Shown piece after piece: positions 1-5,045 of a stretch of 5,708 bases of DNA. Both the position numbers and the translations under genes were made by a program. This stretch comes from JAVBOP01 sp031550405 (GTDB taxonomy: Bacteria > Bacteroidota > Ignavibacteria > Kapaibacteriales > UBA2268): contig JAVBOP010000204.1 of assembly GCA_031550405.1 (NCBI GenBank), positions 1-5,708 on the forward strand, in the 5' to 3' direction. Position 1 is the first letter of the stretch. Each line of letters begins with the position of its first letter. The notes under the pieces are model-generated. The model did no database searches and was not told the DNA's origin. It was given only the letters and a program-made list of their open reading frames with translations.

Positions 1-399
1 GTCGCTAATTTTTCTAATGATTATGCAGATAATAGCATTATTTTATTGACAGATGCAGAAAATCACAATACTGAAATTGAAACAGCATTAAAACAAATTC
101 GGAATAAAAACATAAAAATGCGATGTATAGGATTTGGAACAGTAACGGGCGGCAAGATACCAATGGACGAGCCACAGAAATATTTGCAAAATTTGCAGGG
201 CGAAGATGTCATAAGCGCTTTAGATACAACCACATTATCAAAAATGGATAACAGTTTTTTGCTATATCCTGTCAATATTGATAACCTTGTGTTTGATGTA
301 TATAGCGCTTCAAATGAAAATTCCGCCAATCATCTAATTCTTATAATACCTTTATTTTGCTTAGCATTACTGTTGTATAATTCTATGAATATTTTTTAA
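1..399 (+). CDS. VWA-domain membrane protein, BatB-like, C-terminal part (5' end outside window)
   Basis: The frame is open from base 1 to the TAA at 397-399, giving 132 visible residues with the N-terminus missing. The TTG at 46-48 is an internal Leu codon, not a start. Residues 13-21 (SIILLTDAE) match the hydrophobic strand followed by the third MIDAS-type aspartate motif (usually TDGE) of von Willebrand A domains. An IGFGT turn and a KIPMDEP stretch follow, resembling the 'GIGT..G.PIP' segment of BatA/BatB proteins. Residues about 111-126 form one hydrophobic C-terminal helix, so the domain is probably membrane-anchored. BatB-type proteins of Bacteroidota sit in the aerotolerance (Bat) operon next to MoxR ATPases; their exact role is unclear. 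The conserved Gly after TD is Ala here. The BatB assignment is inference from this short end; VWA is firmer. The FKBP gene follows after 26 bases, suggesting co-transcription. Confidence 0.72.
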   Translation, partial: VANFSNDYADNSIILLTDAENHNTEIETALKQIRNKNIKMRCIGFGTVTGGKIPMDEPQKYLQNLQGEDVISALDTTTLSKMDNSFLLYPVNIDNLVFDVYSASNENSANHLILIIPLFCLALLLYNSMNIF

Positions 400-425
400 T
401 AATTATTATAAAGGAAATAAAAAAA

Positions 426-851
426 ATGACAGTTCAAGATGGAAATCGAGTTAAAATTCACTATTGTGGAAAATTAATTGACGGCACTATATTCGACGAC
501 TCTTCAAATTCGGAGCCGTTGCAATTTACAATGGGAACGGGACAAGTAATTCCGGGCTTCGAAAATGGAATAAAAGGCATGAAAGTCGGTGAAAAGAAAG
601 AGTTTCTCATCCCTTGTGCCGAGGCATACGGCGAACGCAGCGATGATTTTATTCTGGAATTTAAAAAGAGCGAATTGCCAGAAGAATTGGATTACAGGTT
701 GGGGCTTAAAATGCAATTAGAGTTGGCGCCCGAATTGAATGTAAGCGTCGAAATAATTGAAATAAAAGAAGATAGCGTTGTTTTCGATGCCAATCATCAG
801 CTTGCAGACCAGGATTTGGTATTTGAAGTTGAGCTTCTTGAGATAATATAA
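426..851 (+). CDS. FKBP-type peptidyl-prolyl cis-trans isomerase, SlyD-like
   Basis: This 141-residue protein fits the SlyD/FkpB branch of FKBPs, which catalyse prolyl isomerisation and act as folding chaperones. Residues 6-69 contain the FKBP half-domain: DGTIFDDS (19-26), then GTGQVIPGFENGIKGMKVGE (37-56), the family's best-conserved block, and AYG (67-69). Residues about 70-120 correspond to the insert-in-flap chaperone domain. The chain returns to the FKBP core with ANHQLADQDLVFEVELLEI (122-140), the counterpart of the usual 'GNHPLAG..L.F.VEV'. Both glycines of that signature are replaced (Ala122, Asp128). The protein stops right after this strand, so it lacks the His/Cys-rich metal-binding tail of E. 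coli SlyD. No signal peptide is visible, so it should be cytoplasmic. The start is supported by AAAGGAAA at about 410-417, a reasonable ribosome binding site. I leave the symbol empty because slyD and fkpB cannot be separated here. Confidence 0.88.
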   Translation: MTVQDGNRVKIHYCGKLIDGTIFDDSSNSEPLQFTMGTGQVIPGFENGIKGMKVGEKKEFLIPCAEAYGERSDDFILEFKKSELPEELDYRLGLKMQLELAPELNVSVEIIEIKEDSVVFDANHQLADQDLVFEVELLEII

Positions 852-962
852 ATTGCGCTAATGCTGTATTGCAAACAGGGTATTTCCATTGCATAATCTT
901 GCACGGCTGACCAAATCCAGATGTATACAATATAAAATTACTCCAAATTGCGTGTTTTTTTG

Positions 963-970
963 TATTTTTG
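963..970 (+). promoter_or_regulatory. Candidate Bacteroidota-type promoter (-7 element) for psd
   Basis: TATTTTTG matches the TAnnTTTG -7 consensus of Bacteroidota primary sigma factor promoters. It follows a T-run (955-961) and is followed by CATTGTG, a common context for these promoters. Transcription would start near 976-978, leaving about 43 bases before the psd ATG. I found no convincing TTTG -33 element 17-23 bases upstream, which lowers confidence. It lies in the only sizeable gap of the plus-strand cluster (852-1019); the rest of that gap shows no clear terminator or other gene. Confidence 0.5.
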
Positions 971-1019
971 CATTGTGTGGTAACACTCAGTATTGTATTA
1001 TTTCTGTGGTAACCCGACT

Positions 1020-1691
1020 ATGCTCACAAATTACGGTACCGGCAATATCATCGTAATGTCTCTTGCAGCCGCTATATTGCTGGCTTTAGGAATACACTTC
1101 TTTAATAATAAGCTTATAGCCATTCCATTAATTGTGGCTTCTTGCTTGCTTTTTTTGTTCACATTTTGGTTTTTTCGCGACCCGGAACGCCATGTGCCGC
1201 AAGAGGCTATTAATGATAATTCGCTTATAATATCGCCTGCTGACGGCAAAATTGTGGAAGTTGTTGAAGAAAATGAAAGGCATTATTTGCAAGATAAATC
1301 TATCAGGATTAGTATATTTTTATCGCCGCTTGATGTCCATGTAAATCGTTTGCCTGCAACTGGTAAGGTCGAATTTTATGAATATAATAAAGGGCAATAT
1401 ATCATAGCCAACCACCCTAAATCAAGCGAGCTTAACGAACAGTCCCGTATAGGAGTTAGAACCCAGTATGGTAAAGTATTTTTCAAACAAATAGTCGGAA
1501 CTGTTGCCCGACGTTTGGTTTGCCAGCTGAAAGTTGGAGATTCCGTGCAGGTTGGAGACAGATTTGGCATGATGAAATTTGGTTCCCGTATGGATATTGC
1601 CGTTGCTACTAATTCCGAAATACTTGTAAAAATAGGCGATAGGGTTGTAGCCGGCGAGACGGTTATTGCAAAATTAAAAGAATGTAACTAA
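1020..1691 (+). CDS. psd: Phosphatidylserine decarboxylase proenzyme
   Basis: Converts phosphatidylserine to phosphatidylethanolamine at the inner membrane, using a pyruvoyl cofactor made by self-cleavage. The 223 residues fit the short (PSD-A type) decarboxylases of about 215-230 residues. Two hydrophobic helices (about 8-25 and 32-51) anchor the N-terminus. FFRDP (51-55), SPADGKIVE (72-80), ISIFLSPLDVHVNR (97-110), and the block ending in KFGSRMD (186-192) follow in family order. Cleavage is expected between Gly188 and Ser189, giving a beta chain and a small alpha chain with the pyruvoyl group from Ser189. I chose ATG at 1020 because it begins just before the first helix; an in-frame TTG at 993 would add nine residues without hydrophobic or conserved character. 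No Shine-Dalgarno is evident. Its TAA directly abuts the ATG of pssA, the enzyme that supplies its substrate. Confidence 0.95.
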   Translation: MLTNYGTGNIIVMSLAAAILLALGIHFFNNKLIAIPLIVASCLLFLFTFWFFRDPERHVPQEAINDNSLIISPADGKIVEVVEENERHYLQDKSIRISIFLSPLDVHVNRLPATGKVEFYEYNKGQYIIANHPKSSELNEQSRIGVRTQYGKVFFKQIVGTVARRLVCQLKVGDSVQVGDRFGMMKFGSRMDIAVATNSEILVKIGDRVVAGETVIAKLKECN

Positions 1692-2417
1692 ATGAAAAAA
1701 ATACGGGTTACACGTTCCATAGTTCCAAACTTATTGACACTCGGCAATGTTTTTTCCGGCTATGCTGCCATTATTTTTTTGATGGATAACAATTTTGTGC
1801 AAGCCAGTATTTACATTGCGCTCGCAGCCATTTTTGATCTGATGGACGGCATCGTCGCCCGCATCATGCACGCCACAAGCGAAATCGGCGCAGAGTTGGA
1901 TTCCTTGTGCGACGCTGTTTCTTTCGGTGTTGCGCCGTCGTTTATGCTCTACAAGGCATTTTTCTACCAATATGGCGAAATGGGTATATTGTTGTCATCG
2001 CTGCCAGCATTGGCGGGCGTTATTCGGCTTGCCAGATTCAATGTCCAGCTTATCAGCTTTGAAGATAAATTGTATTTCAAAGGCATGCCAATCCCCGCAG
2101 GAGCATTGACAATCATTTCCTTTGTTATGTTTTATTTGATAAAAAATTTATTACCTCAAAATCAACTGGAAATATTATCTTTTATCGTGGTAATACTTGT
2201 GCCATTAGCGATGGTATCTACCTTTAAATTCGATAACTTACCTCGCCCGAGCAAGCAGTCGTTCAAAAAACGCCCAATAGTTTTCATCGCAGTTGTAATA
2301 GCAATAATTGTTTGCCTTATCACCAAAGGCTATGCAATATTTCCCGTAATGATGCTGTACATGATTTTATCTCCTTTGCGTAGCGTCGCTACCAAATTAA
2401 AAAATAAATTGTTTTAA
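1692..2417 (+). CDS. pssA: CDP-diacylglycerol--serine O-phosphatidyltransferase (phosphatidylserine synthase)
   Basis: Makes phosphatidylserine and CMP from CDP-diacylglycerol and L-serine in the membrane, the step before Psd. The 241-residue protein carries a perfect CDP-alcohol phosphatidyltransferase signature DGx2ARx8Gx3Dx3D: Asp52-Gly53, Ala56-Arg57, Gly66, Asp70 and Asp74, whose aspartates bind the metal and CDP group. VPNLLTLGN (11-19) and FKGMPIPAGA (about 129-138) are further marks of the class II (Bacillus-type) synthases, which are integral membrane proteins. Several hydrophobic helices are visible (about 18-32, 37-50, 95-112, 136-150, 158-176, 192-222). The end is basic (KLKNKLF). 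The ATG comes immediately after the psd stop with no spacer, so translation of the two is probably coupled and the enzymes made together. No independent promoter or ribosome binding site is seen. Confidence 0.95.
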   Translation: MKKIRVTRSIVPNLLTLGNVFSGYAAIIFLMDNNFVQASIYIALAAIFDLMDGIVARIMHATSEIGAELDSLCDAVSFGVAPSFMLYKAFFYQYGEMGILLSSLPALAGVIRLARFNVQLISFEDKLYFKGMPIPAGALTIISFVMFYLIKNLLPQNQLEILSFIVVILVPLAMVSTFKFDNLPRPSKQSFKKRPIVFIAVVIAIIVCLITKGYAIFPVMMLYMILSPLRSVATKLKNKLF

Positions 2418-2463
2418 CAATGAGTGTAAACGGTAGCTTATACCATAAATGTTTAATAATATT

Positions 2464-2754
2464 ATGAAAATTAATAAAGATGAACTGTTGCGCATTGCGG
2501 AGCAAGCACATATATATCTTGGCGAAAATGAAATCGAAATTATGAGGCAAAATGTGAATAATATTTTGGAATATGTTTCGGTTTTAGATAAGTACCAATT
2601 GGATACAAATGCCGATGGGCAAACGGTTACGCCCGAAAATCGCTTTCGCGAGGATATTGCCAAGCCTTCCGCTTCTCTTCAGGATGCACTACACAATGCG
2701 CCTAAAAAAAATGAATTTTTTTTCAAAGTCCCAAAAATGTTAGATAATGACTAA
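2464..2754 (+). CDS. gatC: Asp-tRNA(Asn)/Glu-tRNA(Gln) amidotransferase subunit GatC
   Basis: GatC is the small subunit of the GatCAB amidotransferase, which turns misacylated Glu-tRNA(Gln) and/or Asp-tRNA(Asn) into Gln-tRNA and Asn-tRNA; it wraps around GatA and stabilises the complex. The 96 residues are normal length for the family (about 90-100). An N-terminal helical region with ELLRIAEQAHIYL (7-19) is followed by NNILEYVSVLDKYQLDT (32-48). The C-terminus carries the characteristic ENRFREDIAKPS (58-69), ALHNAPKKNEFFFKVPKML (75-93). I prefer ATG 2464, which gives the usual MKI...ELLRIA start; in-frame ATG 2449 would add five residues. Neither has a clear Shine-Dalgarno. gatA and gatB are not in this window, so the subunit is unlinked at least on this side. 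The end overlaps kdsB by eight bases. Confidence 0.9.
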   Translation: MKINKDELLRIAEQAHIYLGENEIEIMRQNVNNILEYVSVLDKYQLDTNADGQTVTPENRFREDIAKPSASLQDALHNAPKKNEFFFKVPKMLDND

Positions 2755-3526
2755 CTCCAACAAAATCATAGGCATAATACCTGCAAGATATGCATCAACA
2801 CGACTGCCTGCCAAACCTCTGGTGGATATATGCGGACTGCCAATGCTCATACGCGTGTGGCAAAATGTTTCGCAGGCTAAGCTTTTAGATAAAGTAATTA
2901 TAGCAACTGACGATGAGCGTATCCTTCATATTTGCAAGCAGTTTGGAGCAGAAGCGGTTCTTACTTCGCCTGATTTGCCTTCGGGCACTGACCGCATATA
3001 TGCGGCATATCAGGCTTTGTGTTGTAAGGAAAGCATAGTTGTAAATATTCAAGGCGATGAGCCGCTGCTGACAGGCGAAACTATTGATAAGCTGTTATAT
3101 AATTTCAAATTATCCAATTCTGACGTTGGCACTATCGTTACCCCAATAAAGCATGCGGATGATATTTTCAATCCGTCCTGTGTGAAAGTTGTGCTGGATA
3201 ATAATGATAATGCCATGTATTTTTCGCGGAGCCCCATTCCATATATTCGTAGTGTTGCCAAAGAACAATGGCTGGATTATGGCAGAGAGCATGGTATTAA
3301 TTTTTGGAAGCACACAGGCGTATATGCCTATAAAATAAATATATTAGAAAAATTTATCGGATCGCCGCAATCCATGTATGAAATCATGGAAAGTTTGGAA
3401 CAGCTAAGGTTGTTAGAACATGCAGCAAAATTCTTCTGTTTCAAAAGCGATGACACATTGGCAGGAGTCGACACTCCCGAGGATTTAGCATTAGTATCCA
3501 CAATAATAAATCAACAGCCGCAATAA
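2747..3526 (+). CDS. kdsB: 3-deoxy-manno-octulosonate cytidylyltransferase (CMP-Kdo synthetase)
   Basis: Activates Kdo with CTP to CMP-Kdo in the cytoplasm, the donor used to attach Kdo to lipid A; it implies a Gram-negative cell with LPS. The 259 residues match the family (about 245-260). Landmarks in order: IPARYASTRLPAKPL (11-25), the nucleotide-binding loop; ATDDERI (53-59); SGTDRI (79-84); NIQGDEPLL (100-108), where Asp104 should bind Mg2+; YFSRSPIPYIR (158-168); KHTGVYAYK (188-196); ESLEQLRLLE (215-224); and GVDTPEDL (240-247), with Asp242 as the likely second metal ligand. All expected key residues seem present. The ATG lies inside the last codons of gatC (8-base overlap), so translation is probably coupled. 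The gene ends 34 bases before the convergent hflX stop. Confidence 0.95.
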   Translation: MTNSNKIIGIIPARYASTRLPAKPLVDICGLPMLIRVWQNVSQAKLLDKVIIATDDERILHICKQFGAEAVLTSPDLPSGTDRIYAAYQALCCKESIVVNIQGDEPLLTGETIDKLLYNFKLSNSDVGTIVTPIKHADDIFNPSCVKVVLDNNDNAMYFSRSPIPYIRSVAKEQWLDYGREHGINFWKHTGVYAYKINILEKFIGSPQSMYEIMESLEQLRLLEHAAKFFCFKSDDTLAGVDTPEDLALVSTIINQQPQ

Positions 3527-3560
3527 ACGCCATGAGATTTATGAATATTTTTTAATATTT

Positions 3561-4832
3561 CTATTGGATAAAATACTTGCTGTAATGGTTTTGGAATATG
3601 CCAAAAATGTCTTTCTGTATTTTCAACCGCAGAAAAATACCATCATCATGGTCGTTCCGTTCCAAAATTTCCGCCTTGCCGTAAATCTTGCCAATAATCT
3701 GCATTTCACTGTATGGAACAAACATTTGAACATACGAACTTTGATGGTCATTAAATTTTTTGAAAGTATCTAAGAGTAAATTTATATTTAGCCCTTGCTT
3801 GGCTCCAATAAATATTGCGTCCGGATATTCATTCTGAATAATCGCAATATCAGCGGATTCTTCGAGGTTATCAATTTTATTAAATACCAAAATCGTTGGC
3901 TTGTTCTCAATCTTCAAACTTTGCAGAGTGTCATTGACAACGGCGATTTGTTCGCGAAAGCGCTTTTGCGAAACATCTACCACATGCACCAGAAAATCAG
4001 CCTCCTTTGCCTCTGCCAACGTACTGCGAAAAGATGCGACCAGATTTGCGGGCAGTTTGCGAATGAAACCGACGGTATCAGAAAGGAGCGCCTTTTCGCC
4101 TCCGGGCAGCTCAAACACACGCACAGTGGTATCAAGTGTAGCAAATAATTTGTCCTCAACATAAACATTCGCACCTGTAAGCGTCTTCATTAACGTAGAT
4201 TTACCGGCATTTGTGTATCCAACAAGAGCAAACCTTGGAAACGCCTCGCGAGATTTGCGCTGCTGAAACTGCTGAACTGCAATTTCGTCCAATTTATGCT
4301 TTAAAATCTGGATTCGCTCCCGCAATAGCCGCCTGTCCGTTTCAATTTGCGTTTCGCCCGGACCTCGCGATCCGATACCTCCAAATTGCTTCGACAAATG
4401 CGTCCAAAGCCTTGTCAGCCGCGGAAGCATATATTGCATGTGCGCAAGCTCGACCTGTGTTTTAGCTTCTTGTGTTTTGGCTCGTGAGGCAAAAATATCA
4501 AGAATTATTCCGCTCCTGTCCAATACCTTAGTATTCAGTTCTTTTACTAAGTTCTTGTTTTGCATGGGAGTTAAGTCATCATCAAAAACGATTAGAGAAA
4601 TATCATCTTCCTTGATAATCTCTTTTATTTCTTCGACTTTGCCAGAACCAACGCAAGTTGCCTTATTCAATTTGGGCAGTTCTTGATATATTTTTTGAAC
4701 AACTTCCGCCCCTGCCGTCTTGATAAGGAACTCCAATTCATCAAGATATTCCAGCGCCTGTTCTCTATTATGCCCTTTTATATTAGCAGAAATTATCAGT
4801 GTCCTTTCAGGTTTATCGTTTGTTTCGTACAT
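3561..4832 (-). CDS. hflX: GTPase HflX (ribosome-associated)
   Basis: HflX is an Obg-HflX-superfamily GTPase that binds the 50S subunit and in E. coli splits stalled ribosomes under stress. The 423 residues show the full layout. The N-terminal HflX domain (about 10-150) includes VGSGKVEEI (61-69), FDDDLTP (83-89) and the helical HMQYMLPRLTRLWTHLSKQF segment (131-150). The glycine-rich linker GGIGSRGPGETQIETDRR (151-168) follows. The G domain has G1 GYTNAGKS (205-212), G2 around ATLDTT (231-236), G3 DTVGF (252-256) and G4 NKID (318-321). The G5 position reads IGAK (342-345), with Gly where Ser is usual. A C-terminal domain of about 60 residues ends in a FGIFQNHYSKYFIQ tail. ATG at 4832 is the natural family start; no Shine-Dalgarno is visible. 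It appears monocistronic, with its own upstream region (4833-4936) and converging on kdsB. Confidence 0.96.
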   Translation of the reverse strand: MYETNDKPERTLIISANIKGHNREQALEYLDELEFLIKTAGAEVVQKIYQELPKLNKATCVGSGKVEEIKEIIKEDDISLIVFDDDLTPMQNKNLVKELNTKVLDRSGIILDIFASRAKTQEAKTQVELAHMQYMLPRLTRLWTHLSKQFGGIGSRGPGETQIETDRRLLRERIQILKHKLDEIAVQQFQQRKSREAFPRFALVGYTNAGKSTLMKTLTGANVYVEDKLFATLDTTVRVFELPGGEKALLSDTVGFIRKLPANLVASFRSTLAEAKEADFLVHVVDVSQKRFREQIAVVNDTLQSLKIENKPTILVFNKIDNLEESADIAIIQNEYPDAIFIGAKQGLNINLLLDTFKKFNDHQSSYVQMFVPYSEMQIIGKIYGKAEILERNDHDDGIFLRLKIQKDIFGIFQNHYSKYFIQ

Positions 4833-4905
4833 ACAATGCCATGTAAAATATTGGGTTAGCTAAATAATCATACCGGATTAATTTATAAAAAAATATTCAG
4901 AAAAA

Positions 4906-4923
4906 TTCATGGTTCCTCATGAA
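4906..4923. repeat. Perfect inverted repeat in the hflX leader
   Basis: TTCATG (4906-4911) and CATGAA (4918-4923) form a perfect 6-base dyad around the 6-base centre GTTCCT. It lies 5-22 bases downstream of the candidate hflX -7 element, at about the predicted transcription start. It could be an operator half-site pair or a small hairpin at the very 5' end of the mRNA. A 6-base dyad can occur by chance in AT-rich DNA, so function is only a suggestion. Confidence 0.4.
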
Positions 4924-4927
4924 CTTA

Positions 4928-4935
4928 CAAATATA
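4928..4935 (-). promoter_or_regulatory. Candidate Bacteroidota-type promoter (-7 element) for hflX
   Basis: On the minus strand this reads TATATTTG, matching the TAnnTTTG consensus, and it is preceded by a run of eight T and a G, much like the element before psd. Transcription would start near 4921, leaving a leader of roughly 90 bases before the hflX ATG at 4832. The T-run just upstream is also the U-tract of the terminator of the preceding gene. No clear -33 TTTG is seen; that position falls inside the terminator stem. The placement before hflX, with no other gene in 4833-5045, supports it. Confidence 0.5.
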
Positions 4936-4936
4936 C

Positions 4937-4965
4937 AAAAAAAAGGCGAAGCCACATCTCCGCCT
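4937..4965 (-). terminator. Rho-independent terminator of the T9SS cargo gene
   Basis: On the minus strand, the sequence forms a stem AGGCG/CGCCT (4961-4965 with 4944-4948). It extends past one mismatch (4960 against 4949) by two more pairs (AG/CT), with a loop of about six bases. The stem is followed directly by eight T (the A-run 4937-4944 on the plus strand). A GC-rich stem plus U-tract, 80 bases after the stop codon of the minus-strand gene ending at 5046, is a classic intrinsic terminator. The plus-strand reading has no T-run after the stem, so it acts on minus-strand transcripts only. Confidence 0.78.
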
Positions 4966-5045
4966 GTATTTGTTGTTATTAACAAGCTCTGGCTACCTGC
5001 TCATTTAGGCAGAATTGAAATGACAAATTATAAATCAAGCAAATA

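Noticed and set aside
870..893. TGCAA/TTGCA pair in the gap after the FKBP gene as a terminator
   Set aside because: Only five pairs with a 14-base loop and no following T-tract.
922..929. TGTATACA palindrome upstream of psd as an operator
   Set aside because: Eight-base palindromes are frequent by chance, and flanking bases do not extend the symmetry.
706..930. Minus-strand open frame of 74 codons overlapping the FKBP gene
   Set aside because: It mostly mirrors the well-supported FKBP coding sequence on the other strand, has no recognisable motif and no promoter.
993..1019. TTG at 993 as the psd start
   Set aside because: It adds nine residues with no conserved character, is a rare start codon, and an ATG at 1020 gives the family-typical N-terminus.
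2408..2421. ATTGTT-TT-AACAAT inverted repeat over the pssA stop codon
   Set aside because: Two-base centre, one GC pair per arm and no T-run after it; the gene order argues for continued transcription into gatC.
3544..3559. AATATT-TTTT-AATATT dyad between the convergent kdsB and hflX stops, as a bidirectional terminator
   Set aside because: The stem would hold only A-T pairs with no GC, too weak for an intrinsic terminator; such dyads are expected in AT-rich spacers.
3795..4164. Plus-strand open frames opposite hflX (up to 117 codons)
   Set aside because: They lie wholly inside hflX, whose GTPase motifs are intact; the translations show only low-complexity, Cys/Arg-rich shadow sequence.
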